A stretch of 7,910 nucleotides of DNA, from assembly GCA_020724025.1 (NCBI GenBank), contig DYHU01000176.1, forward strand, positions 1 through 7,910, given 5' to 3'. This DNA is from Syntrophorhabdus sp. (lineage in GTDB: Bacteria; Desulfobacterota; BSN033; UBA1163). Under the pieces are notes generated by a model, which made no database searches, was not told where the DNA came from, and worked only from the letters and a program-made list of their open reading frames with translations. Both the position numbers and the translations under genes were made by a program. Positions within the stretch are counted from its first letter, which is position 1. The number at the start of each line of letters is the position of its first letter. Shown piece after piece: positions 1-5,809 of the stretch.

Positions 1-35
1 GGGGTAATGATATGGTATGGATCATGTGTCACCCC

Positions 36-61
36 GCCATGCACCACGTAGGGTGCATGGC
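36..61. repeat. Perfect 10-bp inverted repeat, possible hairpin
   Basis: GCCATGCACC at 36-45 is exactly reverse-complemented at 52-61 around a 6-base loop. There is no T-run after it, so it is not a standard intrinsic terminator. It may be a remnant of a dispersed palindromic repeat like the others in this window. Confidence 0.6.
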
Positions 62-110
62 AGCCCAGAACCTCATATGGTTCAGGGTGAGGGGACGGGG
101 GAAAATAAAC

Positions 111-156
111 GATGGACGAGAGACGAAGGACGACAGATGATGGACGAGAAACGAAG
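111..156. repeat. Imperfect direct repeat, 18-bp unit at 28-bp period
   Basis: GATGGACGAGAGACGAAG at 111-128 recurs at 139-156 with one mismatch (17 of 18). The purine-rich GACGA/GATGGA theme recurs at 6971-6985 after the permease gene. It sits just upstream of the DUF39 gene's ribosome binding site. No function is evident. Confidence 0.6.
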
Positions 157-173
157 AGTAATGGGAGGAAACT

Positions 174-1385
174 ATGGTAAAGACCATTGAGGAGATAAAT
201 GAGAAAATCAGGAAAGGGAAGGCGGTTGTTCTGACGGCTGAGGAAATTATCGATTATGCCGCTGAAAAGGGAGTGAAGAAGGCGGCGCAGGAAGTGGATG
301 TGGTCACCACAGGGACATTCGGCCCGATGTGTTCCTCAGGGGCCTATTTCAATGTGGGCCATTCGAAACCCAGGATTAAATTAGGGGGAGGAAAGACCTT
401 TCTCAATGATGTTCCGGTCTATACAGGCCTGGCCGCTGTCGATTTTTTCCTGGGCGCAACGGCGATGGCTGAAGATGATCCGAGAAACAAAATCTACCCC
501 GGGAAATTTTCTTACGGTGGGGCCCATATCATCGAGGAACTGGTCGCAGGAAAGGATGTCCGGCTGACCGCAACGGCCTATGGAACGGACTGCTATCCAC
601 GCAAAACGCTGGAGACGTATATCTCCCTGAAGGATATGAATGAGGCGGTGTTATTCAATGTGAGAAATGCCTATCAAAATTATAATGTCGCTGTGAACCT
701 CTCTGACCGGATGATCTATACCTATATGGGGGTTATCCAGCCCAAACTGGGAAATGCCAATTACTGCAACGCAGGTCAGTTGAGTCCTCTACTCAATGAT
801 CCGTATTACAAAACGATGGGCATCGGCACGAGGATATTTCTGGGCGGAGGGGTCGGCTATGTGGTGGGAAGCGGCACGCAACATAATCCCAACGTAGCGA
901 GGACGGAGAAAGGTGTTCCTAAAATGACGGCTGGCACGCTCGCAGTGAAAGGAGACCTCAAGATGATGAGTCCGAAATGGCTCAGGGGGACCTCTTTTAC
1001 CGGCTACGGAGTCACGCTCACGGTTGGAATCGGGATTCCCATTCCGATACTGGACGAGGAAATTCTGAAGTATACGATGGTCAAGGATGAGGAGATCTTG
1101 GCTCAGGTGGTGGACTACAGTGATTCCTATCCCCAGTTCATCCCGGGAAGTTTGGGAGAGGTCAATTACAAACAACTCAAGAGCGGGAAGATCATTGTTC
1201 AGGAAAAGGAAGTTCCCACCTCCGGACTCTCCAGTTATCTCAAGGCAAAAGAGATCGCCGAGATTTTGAAAGAGTGGATTGAAGCGGGGAAGTTCTTTTT
1301 GACCCAACCGGTTGAACTGCTTCCCTCCATTGATTCAGGGATTGCCTTTAAGCCCTTGAAGGAGAAACCCATCAAAAAGAAATGA
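174..1385 (+). CDS. DUF39 homocysteine biosynthesis protein (L-aspartate semialdehyde sulfurtransferase), short form
   Basis: A 403-residue cytoplasmic protein of the DUF39/COG1900 family. Characterised members (MA1821 of Methanosarcina acetivorans) convert aspartate semialdehyde and a reduced sulfur source to homocysteine, bypassing the O-acylhomoserine route, and work with a NIL-domain ferredoxin. Family marks are GTFGPMCSSGA near residues 47-57, placing C53 where the persulfide-carrying cysteine is expected, the YGTDCYPRK segment with C140, NANYCNAGQLSP with C198, and the glycine-rich stretch IFLGGGVGYVVGSGTQH at about 221-237. Methanogen versions often carry C-terminal CBS domains. None is seen here, where the C terminus ends in a lysine-rich tail. 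The ATG at 174 has GGGAGG five bases upstream. The ferredoxin partner is the next gene, which strongly supports the call. Assignment of the catalytic cysteine is by family analogy. Confidence 0.92.
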   Translation: MVKTIEEINEKIRKGKAVVLTAEEIIDYAAEKGVKKAAQEVDVVTTGTFGPMCSSGAYFNVGHSKPRIKLGGGKTFLNDVPVYTGLAAVDFFLGATAMAEDDPRNKIYPGKFSYGGAHIIEELVAGKDVRLTATAYGTDCYPRKTLETYISLKDMNEAVLFNVRNAYQNYNVAVNLSDRMIYTYMGVIQPKLGNANYCNAGQLSPLLNDPYYKTMGIGTRIFLGGGVGYVVGSGTQHNPNVARTEKGVPKMTAGTLAVKGDLKMMSPKWLRGTSFTGYGVTLTVGIGIPIPILDEEILKYTMVKDEEILAQVVDYSDSYPQFIPGSLGEVNYKQLKSGKIIVQEKEVPTSGLSSYLKAKEIAEILKEWIEAGKFFLTQPVELLPSIDSGIAFKPLKEKPIKKK

Positions 1386-1389
1386 GAAG

Positions 1390-1522
1390 CACCAAATTCC
1401 AAGCACCAATAACCAAATAATAACCAAATCTCCAATGACCGAATTAAGCATTTTGTTTTTTTGGGGAATTGGGTCATTGGTGATTATTGGGAATTTGGGT
1501 ATTGGGATTTGGAATTTGGATT
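1390..1522. repeat. Long imperfect inverted repeat (MITE-like or REP-like hairpin)
   Basis: The left arm (about 1390-1445) contains CACCAAATTCCAAGCACCAA, and the right arm (about 1468-1522) reads back as its near reverse complement, ending GGATTTGGAATTTGG. The arms are about 55 bases with scattered mismatches and two one-base gaps, separated by a T-rich loop. It fills the gap between the DUF39 gene and its ferredoxin partner. The GGTCATTGG motif and the CCAAATTCCAA theme recur in the element at 5661-5785, so both probably belong to one dispersed family. Confidence 0.8.
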
Positions 1523-1538
1523 GCAGAAGGGGGTTGCC

Positions 1539-1946
1539 ATGCAGAAAAAGAGAGTGGTTTTAAATTATCCGTCCCATCTTGTGGATCAACCGGTGATTTC
1601 TAAACTGGTCAAGGATTATGACTTAACAGTCAATATTCTGAGGGCCCGAATCACACCCAGAGAGGAGGGAAGGCTTGTCTTAGAGATTACTGGCAAGAAA
1701 TCAATGTTAGAGGCCGGATTCCAATACCTCAGAGAAATAGGGGTGGAGACTCAACCGTTGGCCCAGGATGTGAAATGGCATGAGGATCGATGCACCCATT
1801 GTACGGCCTGTATTTCTATCTGCCCGACAAAGGCCCTGGATGTTGATCGTCAGGATATGGAGGTCTCTTTTTATAGAGATAAATGTATTGCGTGCGAACT
1901 CTGTATTCCAGTCTGTCCCTATCAGGCCATGGAGATTCTGTTTTAG
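1539..1946 (+). CDS. NIL-domain 2x[4Fe-4S] ferredoxin, partner of the DUF39 protein
   Basis: A 135-residue soluble protein with an N-terminal NIL domain (about residues 4-72, the small ACT-like fold found with methionine transporters) followed by a bacterial-type ferredoxin domain. Two clusters are predicted from C85-C88-C91-C95P and C116-C119-C122-C126P, the classic CxxCxxCxxxCP pair. MA1822, the homologue in Methanosarcina, acts with the DUF39 protein in homocysteine synthesis, probably by supplying electrons or handling sulfur. The ATG at 1539 is chosen because AAGGGGG at about 1527-1533 precedes it, the NIL domain begins directly after it, and the in-frame upstream extension to 1461 would be translated from the inverted repeat. 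The protein ends right after the second cluster, as is usual for this family. Confidence 0.9.
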   Translation: MQKKRVVLNYPSHLVDQPVISKLVKDYDLTVNILRARITPREEGRLVLEITGKKSMLEAGFQYLREIGVETQPLAQDVKWHEDRCTHCTACISICPTKALDVDRQDMEVSFYRDKCIACELCIPVCPYQAMEILF

Positions 1947-1974
1947 AAAACCATTCCTCAGTCCTCCAGGAATT

Positions 1975-2025
1975 CCCCCTCACCCCATCCCTCTCCCCCG
2001 CGGGGAGAGGGGCAGGGTGAGGGGG
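1975..2025. repeat. C/G-rich inverted repeat hairpin
   Basis: CCCCCTCACCCCATCCCTCT and following Cs (1975-1999) pair with GGGGAGAGGGGCAGGGTGAG and following Gs (2002-2025). Only three positions in mid-arm mismatch, and the turn is very tight (CGCG at the apex). It resembles the dispersed CCCTCACCC...CTCTCCCC repeats found between genes in many bacteria. It lies in the 110-base gap between the ferredoxin gene and mnmA. There is no T-run behind the stem, so terminator function is uncertain, although a stem this strong could slow polymerase or protect mRNA ends. Confidence 0.75.
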
Positions 2026-2056
2026 AGTGAAAGATGCAATAGCAGGGAGTTCATGA

Positions 2057-3151
2057 TTGAAAAAAAGGGTGGTTGTGGCAATGAGCGGCGGAGTCGATTC
2101 GAGCACTGCGGCCTGGCTTCTTAAGGAGAAGGGCTACGAAGTGATCGGAGCGACAATGTGCATCGGGACACCGGACAGAAGCGAGACAAGATCGAACCGG
2201 TGTTGCGGTTTTTCGGATATAGAGGATGCGAGACGCGTTGCCCTTCAGCTGGAAATACCCTTTTACGTTTTTCAGTTTAAAGAGGAGTTTGAAAAAGAGG
2301 TCATTGACTATTTTTGTAAGGAATACGGAGAGGGAAGGACGCCCAATCCCTGCATCCTCTGCAATGAAAAGTTGAAGTTCGGATCGTTTTTGAAGAGGGC
2401 TATGGAATTGGGAGCTGATTATGTAGCAACCGGCCATTATGCACGGCTGGAATTTGATGAGGGGAGTGGCCGGTATCTTTTGAAGAAAGGGATCGACCGG
2501 AGGAAAGATCAGTCCTATGTTTTATTCTCCCTCAGGCAGGATCAGCTCAGGCATACTTTTTTTCCACTCGGAGAGTTTCAAAAAGAGGAAGTGAGGAAGA
2601 TGGCCCTTGAAATAGGCCTTCGCGTCCATGACAAGCCTGAGAGTCAAGAAATCTGTTTTATTCCCGAGACTTCTTATCACTATTTTTTATCCGAGAGATT
2701 AAAAGAGGCGATCACAGCCGGCCCCATCCTCGACAGAGAGGGAAATGTCCTCGGAAGGCATAAGGGGATTCCTTTCTACACAATCGGACAGAGAAGAGGA
2801 CTCCGTCTTGCAAAGGGGAAGCCTCTCTATGTGATCGGGATAGACCGGGAGAAGAATGCGGTCATTGTGGGAGAGGAGAGAGAGGTTTATGGGGATACCT
2901 TCATTGCTCATTCTGTCAACTGGATTCGATCTCAGGATACGGCTTCACCTATCTCTTGCAAAGTGAAGATACGATACAACCACCCCGGTGCAGAAGCCAT
3001 GCTCTCTCCCATGGGAGAGGGTGCAGTGGAAGTGAATCTTAAAACTCCGCAGAAAGCCATTACTCCCGGACAGGCCGCTGTCTTCTATGACAGGGAGACC
3101 GTCCTCGGAGGAGGGTGGATTAAAGAAGTTCGGAGTAGGGGCAATTCATGA
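2057..3151 (+). CDS. mnmA: tRNA-specific 2-thiouridylase MnmA
   Basis: A 364-residue cytoplasmic enzyme of the usual family length (E. coli 368). It adenylates U34 of tRNA-Lys, -Glu and -Gln and replaces the C2 oxygen with sulfur, giving s2U34. Visible marks are the PP-loop SGGVDSS at residues 10-16, the CCGFSDIEDARR segment at about 49-60, the catalytic cysteine in NPCILCNEKLKFG (C99, with C102 beside it), ATGHYAR at 124-130, KDQSYVLF at 150-157 for tRNA and ATP contact, and the second catalytic cysteine in SQEICFIP (C200). The C-terminal beta-barrel domain includes YTIGQRRGL. The start is TTG at 2057, preceded by GGGAG at 2045-2049 with 7-base spacing. The ATG at 2053 is out of frame. The last residues and the stop codon lie inside a palindromic repeat. 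It is followed closely by the LarE-type gene. Confidence 0.96.
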   Translation: MKKRVVVAMSGGVDSSTAAWLLKEKGYEVIGATMCIGTPDRSETRSNRCCGFSDIEDARRVALQLEIPFYVFQFKEEFEKEVIDYFCKEYGEGRTPNPCILCNEKLKFGSFLKRAMELGADYVATGHYARLEFDEGSGRYLLKKGIDRRKDQSYVLFSLRQDQLRHTFFPLGEFQKEEVRKMALEIGLRVHDKPESQEICFIPETSYHYFLSERLKEAITAGPILDREGNVLGRHKGIPFYTIGQRRGLRLAKGKPLYVIGIDREKNAVIVGEEREVYGDTFIAHSVNWIRSQDTASPISCKVKIRYNHPGAEAMLSPMGEGAVEVNLKTPQKAITPGQAAVFYDRETVLGGGWIKEVRSRGNS

Positions 3152-3162
3152 ATTGCCCCTAC
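3135..3162. repeat. Perfect 28-bp palindrome overlapping the mnmA stop codon
   Basis: Bases 3135-3162 form a perfect palindrome with no loop, centred between 3148 and 3149. It reads GTAGGGGCAATTCA up to the centre and then its exact reverse complement. The mnmA stop TGA (3149-3151) and the last residues of the protein lie within it, and it ends just before the larE start. The GTAGGGGC...GCCCCTAC pattern is the form of a dispersed repeat found in many bacterial genomes. With no T-run it is not a typical terminator. Confidence 0.85.
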
Positions 3163-3172
3163 AGAGGTTGTA

Positions 3173-3991
3173 ATGATGAGTTCGGAGTTAAAAACTAAAA
3201 TTGAAAAGCTAAAAGAGATTTTTTTATCCATGGGGAAGGTCGTGGTGGCTTATTCGGGCGGGGTGGATAGCACCTTTCTCCTGAAGATAGCCAGAGATGC
3301 CCTTGGAGTTGAAAATGTCCTGGCGGTGACCGCCCTCTCTCCCCTCTATCCTGAAAGGGAATTGAGGGGGGCGGAGAGGATGGCCAAAGAGATAGGCGTG
3401 AGGCATCATCTGATTGAATCGAACGAATTGGAGATCGATGGATTTTCGAAGAACCCGCCCGAACGTTGCTATTTTTGTAAAAGGGAGCTCTTCGGAGAGT
3501 TAAAAAAGTTGGCTCAGCAGGAGAACATATCCTCTATCGTTGAGGGCTCGACCCTGGACGATGAAAAAGATCACCGGCCAGGAAAGAAGGCAATCGGAGA
3601 GCTCGGAATCCGTAGTCCTCTCATCGAGGCGTCATTCTCGAAAAAAGATGTGAGGGAAGCCTCAAGAACTTTGGGACTTCCCACCTGGGATAAGCCTTCG
3701 TTTGCCTGCCTTGCCTCTCGTTTTCCCTACTGGGAAGAGATAACGGCAGAAGGATTGAAGAGGGTGAATGAAGCGGAGGATTTCCTGATCGGATTGGGTT
3801 TCAAACAGGTTCGGGTCCGGCACTACCAGGATCTGGCAAGGATCGAAATCTTTAAGGAGGAGATCGGAAGATTACTGGACGAGGCGGTCAGGGAGAAAGT
3901 GGTCACCCATCTGAAGACGATCGGTTATCATTATATTACTCTCGACCTTCAGGGGTTCCGTTCGGGATCGATGAATGAGGTTTTGAGATGA
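3173..3991 (+). CDS. larE: LarE-like ATP-dependent sacrificial sulfur transferase (PP-loop)
   Basis: A 272-residue PP-loop ATPase of the LarE family (usual length about 270). LarE adenylates the carboxylates of the pyridinium dicarboxylate precursor of the nickel-pincer cofactor and inserts sulfur. The PP-loop SGGVDS is at residues 28-33, RCYFCKRELF carries C99 and C102, a GSTLDDEKDHRPG segment (125-137) replaces the usual GTNxDDxxDYRPG, and KPSFACLASRFPY carries C179 at the position of the sulfur-donating cysteine of Lactiplantibacillus LarE. Having all three cysteines fits the subtype thought to bind a [4Fe-4S] cluster and add sulfur catalytically, as opposed to sacrificing its own cysteine. 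That is an inference. No larA, larB or larC is in the window, so the true substrate is open. AGAGG at 3163-3167 precedes ATG 3173; ATG 3176 is also possible. It overlaps the next gene by ATGA. Confidence 0.85.
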   Translation: MMSSELKTKIEKLKEIFLSMGKVVVAYSGGVDSTFLLKIARDALGVENVLAVTALSPLYPERELRGAERMAKEIGVRHHLIESNELEIDGFSKNPPERCYFCKRELFGELKKLAQQENISSIVEGSTLDDEKDHRPGKKAIGELGIRSPLIEASFSKKDVREASRTLGLPTWDKPSFACLASRFPYWEEITAEGLKRVNEAEDFLIGLGFKQVRVRHYQDLARIEIFKEEIGRLLDEAVREKVVTHLKTIGYHYITLDLQGFRSGSMNEVLR

Positions 3992-4992
3992 AGGCCATTG
4001 CCCTCCTCTCCGGAGGCCTTGACAGCACGCTTGCGGCCAGGCTGGTCCTTGATCAGGGGGCCGATTTGGAAGCCCTCAATTTCATGACGGTCTTCTGCAC
4101 CTGCACGAACCGGGGGGCCACCTGCCTGGCTTCTCAGAAGGCGGTGGAGACCCTTGGCATCCCTCTGAAGGTTTTCAATGTCTCCGAGGAGTATCTCAAT
4201 GTGGTAAGAAATCCGAAACACGGTTACGGAAGCAACATGAATCCCTGCATCGACTGCCGGATCTTCATGCTGAAGAAGGCAAAGGCTTATATGGAGGAGT
4301 CGGGAGCTTCTTTCATTGTCACCGGCGAAGTCCTTGGGCAGAGACCCATGTCCCAGAGAAGGGATGCAATGCGTCTGATCGAAAAGGAGGCAGGGCTGGA
4401 AGGCCTCATTCTACGCCCTCTCTCAGCTCAATTCCTTCCGGTCACCGTTCCAGAGAGGGAAGGATGGATCGATCGCGAGAAACTTTTGAATATTCAGGGC
4501 CGATCAAGAAAACCGCAGATGAAATTAGCCGAGCAGTTCAATATCCGCGACTATCCCTGTCCGGCAGGAGGATGTCTTCTCACTGATCCGGGGTTTGGAC
4601 GCAGGATGAGAGACCTGATGGATCATAATCCTGATTTCTCTCTCAACGACGTCCACCTTTTGAAGTTCGGGAGGCATTTCCGGCTCTCTCCGGAAGTCAA
4701 ACTGGTGGTCGGAAGGAATGAAGAGGAGAATCAGAAGATCGAAACCTTCTCACAGGCAGGAGATATCCTGCTGAAAACAGTTCACTATCCCGGCCCCCTC
4801 TCTCTTCTGAGGGGAGAGGCCGAAGAGACGGAGATGGATAAGGCAGCCTCCATTACAGCCCGCTACAGCAAGGCAAAGGGGTTAGGGAAAATTGAAGTAA
4901 ATTTTAGGAAGATTGAAGAAGAAGAGAATCAGTCTCTTTTTGTTTCACCTATCTCAGAAAGTGAAATCAAGGGATTAATGATTGGTGGATAA
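3988..4992 (+). CDS. ThiI/MnmA-like PP-loop protein with C-terminal NFACT-R-like domain
   Basis: A 334-residue cytoplasmic protein. The N-terminal HUP/PP-loop ATPase has SGGLDS at residues 8-13, FCTCTNRGATC with C37, C39 and C46, NPCIDCRIFM with C87 and C90, VTGEVLGQRPMSQ at 111-123, and CPAGGCLLTDP with C191 and C196. The C-terminal part (about 218-295) has LLKFGRHFRLSPEVKLVVGR followed by DILLKTVHYPGPLSLLRGE, resembling the NFACT-R (DUF814-type) RNA-binding domain known fused to ThiI-like ATPases. Homologues are often labelled tRNA thiouridylase or ThiI, but ThiI's THUMP and rhodanese domains are absent. It lacks QueC's zinc-cysteine array. Probable role: adenylation-dependent thiolation of an RNA or other substrate, with the cysteines binding metal or Fe-S or relaying sulfur. 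Its ATG overlaps the larE stop (ATGA), implying translational coupling. The exact substrate is unknown. Confidence 0.8.
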   Translation: MKAIALLSGGLDSTLAARLVLDQGADLEALNFMTVFCTCTNRGATCLASQKAVETLGIPLKVFNVSEEYLNVVRNPKHGYGSNMNPCIDCRIFMLKKAKAYMEESGASFIVTGEVLGQRPMSQRRDAMRLIEKEAGLEGLILRPLSAQFLPVTVPEREGWIDREKLLNIQGRSRKPQMKLAEQFNIRDYPCPAGGCLLTDPGFGRRMRDLMDHNPDFSLNDVHLLKFGRHFRLSPEVKLVVGRNEEENQKIETFSQAGDILLKTVHYPGPLSLLRGEAEETEMDKAASITARYSKAKGLGKIEVNFRKIEEEENQSLFVSPISESEIKGLMIGG

Positions 4993-4996
4993 TTTA

Positions 4997-5037
4997 CCCT
5001 TACCTTTCACCCCAAGGGGGTGGCGAAGGGAAAAGGG
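4997..5037. repeat. Imperfect hairpin between the PP-loop gene and the DUF2318 gene
   Basis: CACCCC (5008-5013) pairs with GGGGTG (5017-5022), and the outer CCTT (5003-5006) pairs with AAGG (5026-5029), with further weak pairing outside. It fills most of the 74-base gap and looks like a worn relative of the C/G-rich repeat at 1975-2025. No T-run follows. It may mark the boundary between the sulfur block and the DUF2318 block, but this is not certain. Confidence 0.45.
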
Positions 5038-5066
5038 AGTTGGGGGGAGAAAGGAAGGAAGATTAG

Positions 5067-5654
5067 ATGGAGTCGGGGGCATCATTTCAGCATAAGAAGG
5101 AGAAGGTGTTGGGAGGGAAGAAGGGGAGACCTCCATGGTCGATCATCCTCCTGATTGTCATCGTCATCGCTCTCGGAGGGGTGGCCTACTGGCTCATCCA
5201 GGGAAATACCGGGGCCAGCCCAAAGGTTTCCTCGCAGCCGAAGGTGAGCGGAAAGGTCGATTATACAGGCCAGACCATCAAGATGACGGATGTGGTGGCC
5301 AAAGTGGAAAATGGGAAGATTATGATTCCCGTCCATGAGGTCAAGGAAAAGAAGATCGTCCGATTCGAGTATGAAGGGAAGGGGCTTAAAATACCTCTTT
5401 TGGCCTATCTGACCATGGCAGGAAGAGTGGTCACAGCGATCAGCATGTGCGAACCCTGCAAATCGACCCGCTTTCACATCAAGGACAAATCGATGGTATG
5501 CAATGCCTGCTATACCGAATGGAACCTGGAGACGCTCAAAGGGATCAGCGGAGGGTGTATGAATTATCCACCCGAGGTCATACCCAATACCGTGGAGAAG
5601 GATTCGATTGTCATCGATGAGAAGGTGGTCTTAGATTGGAAGCCGAGGGTTTAA
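5067..5654 (+). CDS. DUF2318 membrane-anchored iron-sulfur protein
   Basis: A 195-residue protein with a basic N terminus, one membrane segment (about residues 24-44, PWSIILLIVIVIALGGVAYW) and an extracytoplasmic domain. The domain carries C128EPC131, C145NAC148 and C164 in GGCMNYPP, the cysteine pattern of the DUF2318 Fe-S family. Members sit in Ftr1/P19 iron-uptake clusters (cj1660 in Campylobacter), where a redox or metal-handling role is proposed. This is the short form with one anchor, without the extra Ftr1-like membrane segments of longer members. The ATG at 5067 has a strong AAGGAAGGAA at 5051-5060 upstream, and the basic residues before the membrane segment predict N-terminus-inside topology. 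The ABC permease and ATPase genes follow on the same strand. Biochemical function is not established. Confidence 0.87.
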   Translation: MESGASFQHKKEKVLGGKKGRPPWSIILLIVIVIALGGVAYWLIQGNTGASPKVSSQPKVSGKVDYTGQTIKMTDVVAKVENGKIMIPVHEVKEKKIVRFEYEGKGLKIPLLAYLTMAGRVVTAISMCEPCKSTRFHIKDKSMVCNACYTEWNLETLKGISGGCMNYPPEVIPNTVEKDSIVIDEKVVLDWKPRV

Positions 5655-5660
5655 AGATAA

Positions 5661-5785
5661 ATGTCAAATTCCAAAGTTCAAAGTTCAAATGAAATCAAAA
5701 TAACAAAAATAACAAAGGGGAAAAATATTTTTTACGCTTGGTCATTGGAATTTTGTTTGACATTTGAACTTTGACATTTGGATTT
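5661..5785. repeat. AT-rich imperfect inverted repeat, same type as 1390-1522
   Basis: TCAAAGTTCAAATG at 5678-5691 is exactly reverse-complemented at 5761-5774, and looser complementarity extends outward (TGTCAAATTCCAAAG on the left, TTTGACATTTGGA on the right). GGTCATTGG at 5740-5748 also occurs in the 1390-1522 element. It fills the gap before the ABC permease gene, so the in-frame extension upstream of 5810 is repeat sequence, not protein. Confidence 0.75.
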
Positions 5786-5809
5786 TGTAGCTCAATTTTG
5801 GTGATATCC

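Larger units (their letters stand above)
1..173. other. Upstream region with small repeats, no recognisable gene
   Basis: No gene can be assigned here. A reading frame is open from base 3 to a TGA at 138-140, but it has no recognisable motif, runs through an inverted repeat and a purine-rich direct repeat, and may be chance or the 3' tail of an upstream gene. The stretch at about 85-95 (cagggtgagggg) matches one arm of the hairpin at 1975-2025, which suggests repeat debris. The ribosome binding site of the next gene, GGGAGG at 163-168, lies at the end. No convincing promoter or riboswitch was seen. Confidence 0.5.

Noticed and set aside
3..140. Possible 3' end of an upstream gene (open frame to a TGA at 138)
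   Set aside because: It has no recognisable motif and is built over the 10-bp inverted repeat and the direct repeat. It cannot be supported without upstream sequence.
789..1307. 172-residue open frame on the minus strand inside the DUF39 gene
   Set aside because: It lies entirely within a clear gene, has no recognisable motif, and its sequence reads as the reverse shadow of conserved DUF39 codons.
1461..1538. N-terminal extension of the ferredoxin gene (26 residues)
   Set aside because: It would be translated from the inverted repeat, is rich in W, G and F of no known domain, and a better start with a ribosome binding site is at 1539.
1975..2025. Intrinsic terminator after the ferredoxin gene
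   Set aside because: The stem is strong but followed by gggagtgaaag, not a T-run, and similar fragments elsewhere favour a dispersed repeat.
1780..2124. Overlapping + strand open frame across the end of the ferredoxin gene and the start of mnmA
   Set aside because: It is out of frame with two well-supported genes and passes through the C/G hairpin. It has no domain.
4793..4822. Inverted repeat inside the PP-loop/NFACT-R gene
   Set aside because: Pairing is imperfect and lies within conserved coding sequence (YPGPLSLLRGEAEE), so codon use explains it.
3988..4992. QueC (7-cyano-7-deazaguanine synthase) because of SGGLDS
   Set aside because: QueC's C-terminal zinc-cysteine array is absent, the protein is about 100 residues too long, and its C terminus resembles NFACT-R.
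5771..5809. Longer start for the ABC permease
   Set aside because: The extra 13 residues come from the AT-rich repeat and do not match FtsX-family N termini.
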